From the NCBI RefSeq assembly GCF_019145475.1, contig NZ_JAHTKI010000021.1, forward strand, positions 1 through 64,000: 64,000 bases of DNA. The letters are read 5' to 3'. The stretch comes from Pseudomonas botevensis. GTDB taxonomy: Bacteria; Pseudomonadota; Gammaproteobacteria; Pseudomonadales; Pseudomonadaceae. Below, piece after piece: positions 34,066 through 42,442 of this stretch. Below the pieces are notes generated by a model. That model ran no database searches, had not been told where the DNA came from, and saw nothing but the letters and a program-made list of their open reading frames with translations. Both the position numbers and the translations under genes were made by a program. Positions within the stretch are counted from its first letter, which is position 1; every line of letters begins with the position of its first letter.

Positions 34066-35611
34066 GGCGGCTTACCTGCGAGGGAATGGGGTACGCCGGT
34101 TGCGGCGCTGGCGTGGTGAGCAAATGGCCCCAGTCGGTGCGTTGCTGCATCTGTTGCCGGGTCGGCTTGTCGATCTGCGGTGCGCTGCTTTGCCAGCCGC
34201 CGCCGAGGGCTTTGTAGAGGGCGATCAGATTGCTCACGGCGTTGGCGCGGGTGACCAGATAACTGTCCTGAATCTGCAACAGCGCCCGTTGCGCATCGAG
34301 CACCCGCTGAAAGTCCGAATAACCTTCGCGATATTGAGTGTTGGCCAACGCCAGAGAACGCCGCGCCGCCGCTTCCGCTTCACCCAGCACGCGTTCCTGT
34401 TCGAGGCCTTTGCTCAAACCGCTGGCGGCATCGTCGGCCTCGCGCGCGGCTTGGCGCACCTTGTCACGGTAGGCTTCGATCAGTTGCTGCAAACGCGCAT
34501 CCTGCACCCGCACGTTGTTGCGGATCTGCCCGTAATCGAAGATGTTCCAGCGCAGGCTCGGGCCGCCGATCAGGTCGAGGCTGCGTGGCGTGGCGCCGAG
34601 CGTATCGCTGGACCAGACGATGCTGCCGAGCAGGGTCAGCGACGGGTACAGATCGGTTTCGGCGACGCCGACCAGCGCCGATTGTGCGGCGACATTCAGC
34701 TCCGCCGCTCGCACGTCCGGCCGGCGCAGCAACAGGTTGGCCGGTACGTCCTGAAGCACCGCGCGGTCAATCAGCGGGATCAGCCCCGGTTGCTCGGCCA
34801 GCAGCGCCGCGCCGCCGGGCGGCTGACCGACCAGCACCGCCAGCGCATTGCGGGTGCGCAGCAATTGGTCTTCGAATGCGGGGATGCTTGCCAATGTGGT
34901 CAGGTACTGGGTTTTCGCCTGTTGCAGGTCGAGTTCGGCGGTCTGGCCGCTGGTGAACAGTTGCTCGGTGATTTCAAAGTTGCGTTTCTGCTGATCGGCG
35001 TTTTCCCGGGCGACCCGCAGCCGCGCCTCGGTGGTGCGCAGCAGAAAGTAGGTGTCCGCGACCGACGCGCGCAGCAGCACCAGCGCATCTTCATAGTTGG
35101 CCTGGGCGGCGAAGTAGCTGGCGTCGGAGGATTCGATGGCGCGGCTGAAACGGCCCCAGAAATCCAGCTCCCAGCCGACGTCGAATGCCGCGTTGTGTTG
35201 CCAGAAATGCGCGTCCTGCGGGTTGTTGCCGCCGGACTGGCGCCGGTCGATATACAGGCTGTCGACGTCGACCTGTTGCAGTTGCGGGAAGCGCCCGCTC
35301 TCGGCGATGCCCAGTTGCGCGCGGGCTTCCAGAACACGCAGGCCGGCGATTTTCAGGCTGGCGTTATGCGCGTCGGCTTCGGCGATCAGGCGATCCAGCA
35401 CCGGGTCGGCAAACACCTGCCACCACTGGCGCAGGTCCGGATGCGCGCCGCGCTCGCTGGCCTGTTCCAGCGCAGCGCTCTGCCATTGCTTGCTCCAGGG
35501 TTCGCCCGGTGGCTGGAAGTCCGGCCCCAGGCGCACGCAACCGCCAAGGCTCAGCGCACCGAGCAACAGCAGATGACCGGGACGTCTGAGCAGGGCCGTC
35601 GTTGCAGGCAT
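34058..35611 (-). CDS. Outer-membrane efflux lipoprotein, NodT/OprM family
   Basis: This 517-residue protein has a lipobox LSLGGC and then VRLGPDFQPPGEPW. It has the two OEP repeats: the first ends with LDLQQAKTQYLTTLASIPA and the second carries RRPDVRAAELNVAAQSALVGVAETDLYPSLTLLGS, the standard NodT signature. It forms the trimeric outer-membrane channel of the exporter and is the first gene of its operon on the minus strand. Confidence 0.93.
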   Translation of the reverse strand: MPATTALLRRPGHLLLLGALSLGGCVRLGPDFQPPGEPWSKQWQSAALEQASERGAHPDLRQWWQVFADPVLDRLIAEADAHNASLKIAGLRVLEARAQLGIAESGRFPQLQQVDVDSLYIDRRQSGGNNPQDAHFWQHNAAFDVGWELDFWGRFSRAIESSDASYFAAQANYEDALVLLRASVADTYFLLRTTEARLRVARENADQQKRNFEITEQLFTSGQTAELDLQQAKTQYLTTLASIPAFEDQLLRTRNALAVLVGQPPGGAALLAEQPGLIPLIDRAVLQDVPANLLLRRPDVRAAELNVAAQSALVGVAETDLYPSLTLLGSIVWSSDTLGATPRSLDLIGGPSLRWNIFDYGQIRNNVRVQDARLQQLIEAYRDKVRQAAREADDAASGLSKGLEQERVLGEAEAAARRSLALANTQYREGYSDFQRVLDAQRALLQIQDSYLVTRANAVSNLIALYKALGGGWQSSAPQIDKPTRQQMQQRTDWGHLLTTPAPQPAYPIPSQVSRHD

Positions 35612-35743
35612 TCGGTCCGTTCCACATTGGAAATTTCACTGGAGCATAGACGCCAGATTGCGGGTTGAAAGGGCAAATCACCTGCTACGCTTTTTCAGGC
35701 GAAGTTCACTGATCTGCGCCCCTGACGAAAAGGTATGGAACCC

Positions 35744-36259
35744 ATGGATACTGCTCAAGATTCGGTTGAACCGACCGGCGCCAACTGGCGCTTCAAGGTC
35801 GGCGTGGCAATCATCTGCGTGATGCTCGGTTCATGGCTTCTGGTGCCTCTGGCGGCGGCGCTGGATGTGCCCGGCTCGAAAGTCGCGGCGTTGACCGGGG
35901 TGCTGTTCATCAGCAACAAGGTGTTGCTGCTGCTGGTGATCGCGGTGATGGGCAAGGCCGGGTTCGCCGAACTCAAGCGCACCATCGGCCGCTACATCTC
36001 CGGGGTGATCCCGACGCCGGTGGCCGAAGTCAGCCCGATACGCCACAAGATCGGCGTGGTGATGTTTTGCCTGCCGCTGCTTTCGTCGTTCCTGGAACCG
36101 TATTTCGACAACTTCTTCCCCGGCGTACGGCCCAATCTCTGGCAGATGCAGGCGCTGGGCGACCTGATGTTCATCGGCAGTTTCTTCGTGCTGGGCGGTA
36201 ATTTCTGGGACAAGGTGCATGCGCTGTTCGTGCGCACGGCGAAGGTGGTGACTGCTTGA
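35744..36259 (+). CDS. Membrane protein with transporter-suffix-like domain
   Basis: This 171-residue protein has about four membrane segments (VGVAIICVMLGSWLLVPLA, ALTGVLFISNKVLLLLVIAVMG, KIGVVMFCLPLLSS and LMFIGSFFVLGG). It matches small pseudomonad membrane proteins annotated as transporter suffix-domain proteins; function is unknown. An AAAAGG site is better spaced for this ATG than for the one 9 bases earlier. Confidence 0.7.
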   Translation: MDTAQDSVEPTGANWRFKVGVAIICVMLGSWLLVPLAAALDVPGSKVAALTGVLFISNKVLLLLVIAVMGKAGFAELKRTIGRYISGVIPTPVAEVSPIRHKIGVVMFCLPLLSSFLEPYFDNFFPGVRPNLWQMQALGDLMFIGSFFVLGGNFWDKVHALFVRTAKVVTA

Positions 36260-36299
36260 ATTGAGCGGTGTGGCAGTGGGTACAGCGCTGCCTGACACA

Positions 36300-36328
36300 C
36301 CGCTTTCGCGGGCAAGCCCGCTCCCACA
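36300..36328. repeat. Single REP sequence
   Basis: One copy of the REP unit CGCTTTCGCGGGCAAGCCCG followed by CTCCCACA lies in the 100-base gap between convergent genes. A partial second copy (TTGTGGGAGCC) follows at about 36346. Confidence 0.8.
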
Positions 36329-36358
36329 TTGGAACGGGGGGCTTTTGTGGGAGCCACC

Positions 36359-37135
36359 TCAGCGCAGATGCGCGGCAAAACCCTCACGGTCCGGTGCGAT
36401 TTCGTCCTTCAAGGTCAAGTCGGGAAACCGGTAATCCCCGGCATTCTGCTGGCGGAAGGCAATCGGCCGGGTGCTCCACAACTCATCCAGGCGTGCGCCG
36501 AGGGCCTCGCAGGTTTGCGCAAACCGCGCCGCATCCATGCGGCTGGTGCGATACACCACGAACGGCGGCAGGACGTCGAAGCCGGGGTAGTAAAGCGTGC
36601 CGTGGTGGATCGGAAACAGCAGATCGTCGATCGGCCCGTTGATCCCGCGCGAGCTGTAGTGCGACTCCCAGCCGCCGGCCGTGACCATCAACATCGCCCG
36701 TTTGCCCTGCAGCGTGCCCTCGCCGTAACGATCCCCCCAACGGGCATCGGAATGCTCGCCGACGCCGTAGGCAAAACCGTAGGCGTACACCCGTTCGACC
36801 CAGCCCTTGAGGATCGCCGGCATCGAAAACCACCACAGCGGAAATTGCAGGATCAGGGTGTCGGCCCACCGCAGTTTTTCCTGCTCGCGGGCGATGTCGG
36901 CGGCCTGCGTGCCCTGGGCGAAGGCGATTTTCGAGTCGAGGGAGGTGTGGAACGGCCGGCTGGTGTCGCGTTCGGGGCTGTCGTCGGCGTCGAGGATGGC
37001 TTTCCAGTTCATTGCGTACAGGTCGGACACCTGCACGGTATGGCCGGCGGCCTCAAGGCGCTGGACGGCGAAGTCCCTGAGCGAGCCGTTGAGGGAAGTG
37101 GGTTCGGGGTGGGCGTAGACTAGTAGCACATTCAT
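36359..37135 (-). CDS. NAD(P)H-dependent flavin oxidoreductase (NQO/MdaB-like)
   Basis: This 258-residue flavodoxin-fold protein starts MNVLLVYAHPEPTSLNGSL, has the FMN/FAD-contact motif QFPLWWFSMPAILKGWVERV and ends with TAGGWESHYSSRG. It belongs to the NQO1-like quinone reductase group, which reduces quinones by two electrons. It is divergent from a LysR gene with about 60-85 bases between starts, suggesting LysR control. Confidence 0.88.
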   Translation of the reverse strand: MNVLLVYAHPEPTSLNGSLRDFAVQRLEAAGHTVQVSDLYAMNWKAILDADDSPERDTSRPFHTSLDSKIAFAQGTQAADIAREQEKLRWADTLILQFPLWWFSMPAILKGWVERVYAYGFAYGVGEHSDARWGDRYGEGTLQGKRAMLMVTAGGWESHYSSRGINGPIDDLLFPIHHGTLYYPGFDVLPPFVVYRTSRMDAARFAQTCEALGARLDELWSTRPIAFRQQNAGDYRFPDLTLKDEIAPDREGFAAHLR

Positions 37136-37219
37136 TGTGAAGCTCCGTTGCTGAGTGGCAGCAGGATCGGGGTTGCGCAGGTATATTGGAAATGAATGTC
37201 TGATATGTCTGGTATAGCC

Positions 37220-38113
37220 ATGAATAATTTGAGACGCCTGGATATCAACCTGCTGCTGACCCTCGACGTGTTGCTGGCCGAGCACAACGTCACCCGTGCC
37301 GCACAGCGGCTGAACCTGTCACAGCCCTCGGTGAGCGTGCATCTGGCGAAGTTGCGCGACATCTTTGGCGATCCGTTGTTGCTGCCCGGCCCCCGTGGCA
37401 TGCGTCCGACCGTCCGCGCCGATGAACTGCGCGAGCCGCTGCGCGAAGCACTGGAAGCATTGGAGCGGGCGGTGGCGCCGGCCAGCCCGTTCGACCCGGC
37501 GCTGGCGACCCTCACCTGGAAAATCTCGGCAACGGACTACGGCGAATCGACCATCGTCCTGCCAGCCCTGAGCGGTTTGCGTACGCAGGCGCCGGGTACG
37601 CGGCTGGCGGTGGTCGACCTGCTGCCGGGGCAAATGGTCAAGCAGGCGGAGCAGGGGCTGTTCGACCTGGCGCTGCACATCACCGAAGGCGCGCCGCCGG
37701 AGTTGCATCAACGGCCGCTGTTCACCGAGCGCTACGTGCTGGCCGGCCGTATCGGCCATCCGGGTTTGAACGCGCCGCCGACACGCGAACAGTTCTGCGC
37801 ACTGGAACACGTCATGGTGTCGCGGGAGGGCGGGGGCTTCTGGGGCACGACCGACAATGCCTTGGCCGATGTGGGGCTGTCGCGCAAGGTGGTGCTGTCG
37901 GTGCCGCACTTTCTGTTGGTGATGTCGGTGCTGGCGAGCACCGACCTGGTGGCGATGCTGCCGTCACGCCTGGTGCGTGGCCACCCGGCGCTGCAAGTGG
38001 TCGACGCACCGCTGCAAGTGCCGGGTTACGAGATGGCGATGTTCTGGGGCGAGCGTTCCCACCGCGACCCGGCGCACAAGTGGCTGCGCGAGCATCTGGC
38101 GGCGTCGGTCTGA
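37220..38113 (+). CDS. LysR-family transcriptional regulator
   Basis: This 297-residue protein has the HTH LDVLLAEHNVTRAAQRLNLSQPSVSVHLAKL (cited in part: VTRAAQRLNLSQPSVSVHL) and a sensor domain of the NodD/LinR-like group. The start at 37220 gives the usual MNNLRRLDINLL; an in-frame ATG at 37196 has a slightly better ribosome site. It probably regulates the divergent quinone reductase gene. Confidence 0.9.
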   Translation: MNNLRRLDINLLLTLDVLLAEHNVTRAAQRLNLSQPSVSVHLAKLRDIFGDPLLLPGPRGMRPTVRADELREPLREALEALERAVAPASPFDPALATLTWKISATDYGESTIVLPALSGLRTQAPGTRLAVVDLLPGQMVKQAEQGLFDLALHITEGAPPELHQRPLFTERYVLAGRIGHPGLNAPPTREQFCALEHVMVSREGGGFWGTTDNALADVGLSRKVVLSVPHFLLVMSVLASTDLVAMLPSRLVRGHPALQVVDAPLQVPGYEMAMFWGERSHRDPAHKWLREHLAASV

Positions 38114-38116
38114 GTG

Positions 38117-38185
38117 TCAGGCGTGGCCGAGGGCAATTGCGAAGGACACGACGATCATGCAGGCGAAGGCGAAATTGAGGTTCAC
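38117..38185 (-). CDS. Possible 22-residue membrane peptide
   Basis: A GTG-initiated frame behind an AGGA site encodes a single hydrophobic helix, FAFACMIVVSFAIALG, ending at TGA next to the LysR stop. It is too short for usual gene finders. The ribosome site and clean transmembrane profile favour expression, but nothing else confirms it. Confidence 0.3.
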   Translation of the reverse strand: MNLNFAFACMIVVSFAIALGHA

Positions 38186-38354
38186 GGCGGGCATCCTGAG
38201 CCATTTGGAGTGGGGCCATTTTGAACAGGCTGAAAGCAAAGGAAAAATTTGCCTTGGTGATTCCAAAGATCGAAACAATTGATGGCAGCCGGTTTGTGTT
38301 TGGCCGAGGCTTTCGCTAGGCTCGCAAAACCTGCAACTACAAGCACAAACAGGC

Positions 38355-39146
38355 ATGACCATGCACGACCATTCCGCCAACGAACTCCCGTCCCTGCGCC
38401 GCCAGAAAATCCTCCTGATCCTCGAACGTGACGGCAAGGTCATGGCTTCCGAGCTGAGCCAGCACTTTGCGGTGTCCGAGGACACCATTCGCCGCGACCT
38501 CGCCGAACTGGACAGCGCAGGCCTGGTGCAGCGGGTGCATGGCGGGGCGCTGCCGCGACCGAAGGACACCGGCAAGGATTACTTCACGCGTCTGGACGAG
38601 ACGGATGAGGTCAAGGTGCGGCTGGCGCAGTTGGCGGCGCAGAAGGTCGAGGACGGGCAGATCGTGTTGTTCGATTCTGGCTCGACCACGTTGCAGGTGG
38701 CGCGGGCGTTGCGCCCGGACATCAGTATCACGGCGGTGACGGCGGCACCGATGACGGCGATTGCCTTGGCGGCGTACGCCGGGGTGAAGGTGATCCTGGC
38801 CGGCGGGCAGTTGAACCCGAAAACCCTGTCGGCCGGCGGGCATGAGGCGTTGCGGCTGATTGCCGGGATCAAGGCCGATCTGGCGTTTACCGGGGTCTGC
38901 GCGATTCACCCGGACGTGGGCATCACCTCGCTGCATTTCGATGAGGTGCCGGTGAAGCAGGCCTTGCTCGCCAGCGCGGCGCGGGTGATTGCCGTGACCA
39001 CGGCGGACAAGCTCGGCGCGGTGGAGCCGTTTGTGGTGGCCCCGTGTGAGCGACTGCACACCCTGATCACCGAGCGGCACCTGGCATCGGGCAGTGTCGA
39101 GGATTACCGGCGGTTGGGGATTGAGGTGGAGCAGTTGCCAGACTGA
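38355..39146 (+). CDS. DeoR/GlpR-family transcriptional regulator
   Basis: This protein of about 263 residues has the DeoR HTH (RRQKILLILERDGKVMASEL, then VSEDTIRRDLAELDSAGLVQRVHGGAL) and a DeoRC sensor domain (DGQIVLFDSGSTTLQVARAL, LAFTGVCAIHPDVGIT). DeoR regulators usually sense sugar phosphates. ATG at 38361 is an alternative start with slightly better spacing from AGG. It is convergent with the second oxidase gene, so its target is not obvious. Confidence 0.9.
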   Translation: MTMHDHSANELPSLRRQKILLILERDGKVMASELSQHFAVSEDTIRRDLAELDSAGLVQRVHGGALPRPKDTGKDYFTRLDETDEVKVRLAQLAAQKVEDGQIVLFDSGSTTLQVARALRPDISITAVTAAPMTAIALAAYAGVKVILAGGQLNPKTLSAGGHEALRLIAGIKADLAFTGVCAIHPDVGITSLHFDEVPVKQALLASAARVIAVTTADKLGAVEPFVVAPCERLHTLITERHLASGSVEDYRRLGIEVEQLPD

Positions 39147-39169
39147 AGTCTTGTGGCGGGTCTGACGGC

Positions 39170-39254
39170 GTTTTCGCGGGCAAGCCCGGCGCCCACATTT
39201 TCCGGGGTATCAGGACCCGGACGTTGTGGGAGCCGGGCTTGCCCGCGAAGAGGC
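39170..39254. repeat. Inverted REP pair
   Basis: Two REP units face each other: TTTTCGCGGGCAAGCCCGGC near 39172 and GTGGGAGCCGGGCTTGCCCG near 39226, with about 30 bases between. It lies between the convergent DeoR and oxidase genes. Confidence 0.8.
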
Positions 39255-39297
39255 CGGTCCATTCACCGCAAAATCCGGCCTCGCTCAGACACCCGAA

Positions 39298-40581
39298 TCA
39301 GCGCAACCGCTCCAGCATCTGGTAGTACCACATCCCGGCCGCCAGCATCGGATTGCCCAGCAGATCGCCCATCGGCACGCGAATGTGCTGACACTGCGCA
39401 AACGTATCGAACTGCTCCATTTGCCCGGTGATCGCCCGGCCCATGATTTCACCCATGATGTGCGTGGTGGCGATGCCGTGCCCGGAGTAGCCCTGGCAAT
39501 ACCAGACGTTATCCGAGAGCTTGCCCAGTTGCGGGATGCGGTTGATCACGATGCCCATGGCGCAACTCCACTGGTAATCGATCGGCACACCCTTGAGCGC
39601 CGGGAAGGTTTGCTCGATGCAGGGCCGCAGTTCGCCGGCGATGTCCCGTGAGTCCTTGCCGCTGTAGTTGGCGCCGCCGCCAAACAGCAAACGCCCGTCG
39701 GCGGTGAGGCGGTAGTAATCGAGGACGAAACGGCAGTCGTACACCGCCAGGTCTTGGGGGTTGATCTGCTTCGCCAGATCTCCCAGCGGCGCGGTGGTGA
39801 CGATGCCGCCCATGGCCGGGAAGATCTTGCCCTTGAGCTGGCCGGGTTCGAGCTTGTGGTAGACATCGCCGGCCAGCAGCACTTGCCTGGCGTCGATCTG
39901 GCCCTGGGCGGTTCTGACACCCGGTGTGTCGCCGTGGATGATCTCCAGCACTTCACTGTTTTCGAAAATCAACGCCCCCAGACCTTCCGCCGCCCGTGCT
40001 TCGCCGATGCACAGATTGAGCGGGTGCAGGTGCATGTTGCGGGTGTTCTTGATTGCGCCGTGATAGAGGTCGCTTTGCAGCAGATCGCGCACCTGGCTGC
40101 GGTCAAGCAGGCTGACTTCGTCGCCCATGCCGCGCCGCACGGCTTCCTCATAGTCGCTGCGCAAACCGTCCATGTGACTCGGCTTGTACGCCGCGTGCAG
40201 ATGGCCGTGTTTGAGGTCGCACTGGATGGCGTACTTCTCGACTCGCTGCTGGATGATTTCGTGCCCGCGCCAGCGCAGATGCCAGATGAGGTCGTCGACC
40301 TCATCGCCGAGTTTGCGGCGCATCTGTTTGCGCATCGCGCCGTCGCCGGACAGGCTGCCGGTGACCTGTCCGCCATTGCGCCCGGTGGCGCCCCAGCCGA
40401 TCTTGTGGCTTTCGACGATGGCGACTTTCAGGCCTTTTTCGGCCAGTTCGACAGCGGTGGCGACGCCGGTGAAGCCGCCGCCGATGATGACCACGTCAAC
40501 CTTGTGTCGGCCTTGCAGCGAGGGGTAGTTGGTGTCCTGGTTAAGGGTGGCGGTGTAATAGGAATGCGTGCGTTGGGTCAT
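39298..40581 (-). CDS. FAD-dependent oxidase, PuuB paralogue
   Basis: This 427-residue DAO-family oxidoreductase has the FAD motif VVIIGGGFTGVATAVELAEKG, KIGWGATGRNGGQV and QGYSGHGIATTHIMG. It has the same length and motif order as the puuB product at 23260, so it probably oxidises a gamma-glutamylated amine. It follows the second glutamine-synthetase-like gene on the minus strand with about 70 bases between. The exact substrate is unknown. Confidence 0.88.
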   Translation of the reverse strand: MTQRTHSYYTATLNQDTNYPSLQGRHKVDVVIIGGGFTGVATAVELAEKGLKVAIVESHKIGWGATGRNGGQVTGSLSGDGAMRKQMRRKLGDEVDDLIWHLRWRGHEIIQQRVEKYAIQCDLKHGHLHAAYKPSHMDGLRSDYEEAVRRGMGDEVSLLDRSQVRDLLQSDLYHGAIKNTRNMHLHPLNLCIGEARAAEGLGALIFENSEVLEIIHGDTPGVRTAQGQIDARQVLLAGDVYHKLEPGQLKGKIFPAMGGIVTTAPLGDLAKQINPQDLAVYDCRFVLDYYRLTADGRLLFGGGANYSGKDSRDIAGELRPCIEQTFPALKGVPIDYQWSCAMGIVINRIPQLGKLSDNVWYCQGYSGHGIATTHIMGEIMGRAITGQMEQFDTFAQCQHIRVPMGDLLGNPMLAAGMWYYQMLERLR

Positions 40582-40655
40582 GTGAGTGTCCAGATAAATT
40601 CAGGCTCGAGGGCGGACACAACTCCCTTTATGGGAGTTGTGTGGGGCAGCGGAAA

Positions 40656-42020
40656 TCAGGCCTCCGTCAGATACCAGCGCCAATCCTGCTCGCCCACCTC
40701 GGCCATGAACTGGCGGTATTCCGCGCGTTTCACTGCCAGATAAACCCCGAGAAATTCCTGCCCCAACGCATCCCGCGCCCATGCCGAGTGGTGCAACGCA
40801 TTGAGCGAGGTCAGCCAGTCGGTCGGCAGCAGCTCCGTCGCTTGCGCATACCCATTGCCCTCTACCGGTTCGCCCGGGTCGAGGTTGTCCTTGATGCCGC
40901 GATGAATGCCGGCGAGGATCGCGGCCGCTGCCAGATACGGGTTGGCGTCGGCGCCGCAGATGCGGTGTTCGATGTGGCGGGTGTTGGCCGGGCCGCCCGG
41001 TACGCGCAGGCTCACGGTGCGGTTGTCGACACCCCAGGTCGGTGCCAGCGGGGCGTAGCTGTTGGCCTGGAAGCGGCGGTAGGAGTTGGCGTTCGGGCAG
41101 AACAGCAGCAGCGAGTCGAGCAGGGACGCGAGCATGCCGCCAATCGCTGTGCGCAGCAGCGGGGTGCCGGCCGGGTCTTCGGCAGCGAACAGATTGCGCC
41201 CCTCGTCATCGGCGAGGCTGACGTGCATGTGCATGCCGGTGCCCGCCAGATCATCGAAGGGCTTGGCCATGAATGTCGCCTGCATGCCGTGCTTGTGGGC
41301 CACCGCCTTGACCAGCCGCTTGTAGCGTACCGCCTGATCCATCGCCTCCAGCGCATCGCCGTGTTCGAGGGTGATTTCCACCTGGCCCGGCGCGTATTCG
41401 GAGATCGCCGTGCGCGCCGGAATGCCGTGCAGTTTGCAGGCGCTGTAGAGGTCGGCGAGGAAGGGCTCGATCTGCTCGAGCTCCCGCAAACCGTAGACCT
41501 GAGTGTGTCGCGGTCGTCCGCCGTCGGCGTCCAGCGCCGGTTGCGGACGGCCGTTATGATCGCGTTTGGCGTCGAGCAGATAGAACTCCAGCTCGCAGGC
41601 CATGACCGGGTGATAACCCTCGGCTTTCAAGCGCTCGATCACCTTGATCAGCAGGTGTCGCGGATCGGCGATGCTGGCCGGCAGACCTTGCTCCGGGTGC
41701 ATGCTCACCTGCACGGCGGCGGTGGGAATCTGCCGCCACGGCAGGCGCACCAGACTGCCTTCCAGGGGATAGGCGCGGCAGTCGATATCGCCGACGTCCC
41801 ACACCAGGCCGGAATTTTCCACGTCCTCGCCATGCACCGTCAGGCCGAGGATGGTGCTGGGCAATGGACGGCCGCTTTCATACACGGCGAGCAGTTCTTC
41901 ACGGTGCAACAGCTTGCCGCGCGGCACGCCGTTAGCGTCGAGGATGAACAGCTCGATCATGTCGATGTCGGGGTTCTGATCGAGAAAGTTACGGGCGTCT
42001 TCAAGGGCTGCGAATTTCAT
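40656..42020 (-). CDS. Glutamine-synthetase-family ligase, PuuA paralogue
   Basis: This 454-residue protein has the glutamine-synthetase blocks IELFILDANGVPRGKLL, MACELEFYLLD, GQVEITLEHGD, GTGMHMHVSLAD and NSYRRFQANSYAPLAPTWG. It is related to but clearly distinct from the synthetase at 20057. Such ligases join glutamate to polyamines or other amines. The pairing with a PuuB-like oxidase gene supports an amine-degradation step. An in-frame GTG 9 bases upstream is an alternative start. Confidence 0.88.
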   Translation of the reverse strand: MKFAALEDARNFLDQNPDIDMIELFILDANGVPRGKLLHREELLAVYESGRPLPSTILGLTVHGEDVENSGLVWDVGDIDCRAYPLEGSLVRLPWRQIPTAAVQVSMHPEQGLPASIADPRHLLIKVIERLKAEGYHPVMACELEFYLLDAKRDHNGRPQPALDADGGRPRHTQVYGLRELEQIEPFLADLYSACKLHGIPARTAISEYAPGQVEITLEHGDALEAMDQAVRYKRLVKAVAHKHGMQATFMAKPFDDLAGTGMHMHVSLADDEGRNLFAAEDPAGTPLLRTAIGGMLASLLDSLLLFCPNANSYRRFQANSYAPLAPTWGVDNRTVSLRVPGGPANTRHIEHRICGADANPYLAAAAILAGIHRGIKDNLDPGEPVEGNGYAQATELLPTDWLTSLNALHHSAWARDALGQEFLGVYLAVKRAEYRQFMAEVGEQDWRWYLTEA

Positions 42021-42148
42021 GTCAATCACTCACGAGTGCGCCGCACGGGCGCGCAGATTCGGGCCGGACGCAGCAACGGGCAAAAGACCCGGGCGTCCTG
42101 GCAGGGATATCGAAAAGAGGGGGACTGTCGCGTGGTCAACCGGCGCGA

Positions 42149-42238
42149 TCAGACGGGCAGGGCGGTATCCGGCGGACGTGCGGAGTGACGCAGCTTGGAA
42201 CGGCGCAGGGCCATGGGGAGATTGACGATGCGATTCAT
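42149..42238 (-). CDS. Possible 29-residue leader peptide upstream of the PuuA paralogue
   Basis: An ATG 8 bases after CAGGAG opens a 29-codon frame (MNRIVNLPMALRRSKLRHSA...) ending 129 bases before the ligase start, on the same strand. The peptide is basic. It might be a leader peptide or simply chance. The rest of the 422-base gap (42021-42442) shows nothing recognisable. Confidence 0.3.
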   Translation of the reverse strand: MNRIVNLPMALRRSKLRHSARPPDTALPV

Positions 42239-42442
42239 GCGCGGCTCCTGCGAGGGAGGGCGCATGCAGCAGAGACGTTCAACGATTCTGGTTGTTGTGG
42301 TGACGTGCTCATGACGCGTGTTTCCGTTGGCGGAAAACGTCGGCGGCGGGAGTGTCCCGCCATGCCGGGGTGGCTGGATAGTAAGGGGGAATCCCCGGAG
42401 AAGTAAACGGCTGATTCGCGACCGGGAGGCACGGCCGCAGGC

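Noticed and set aside
33644..35668. A 674-residue plus-strand open frame
   Set aside because: It is antisense to the HlyD and outer-membrane factor genes, both of which have clear family motifs.
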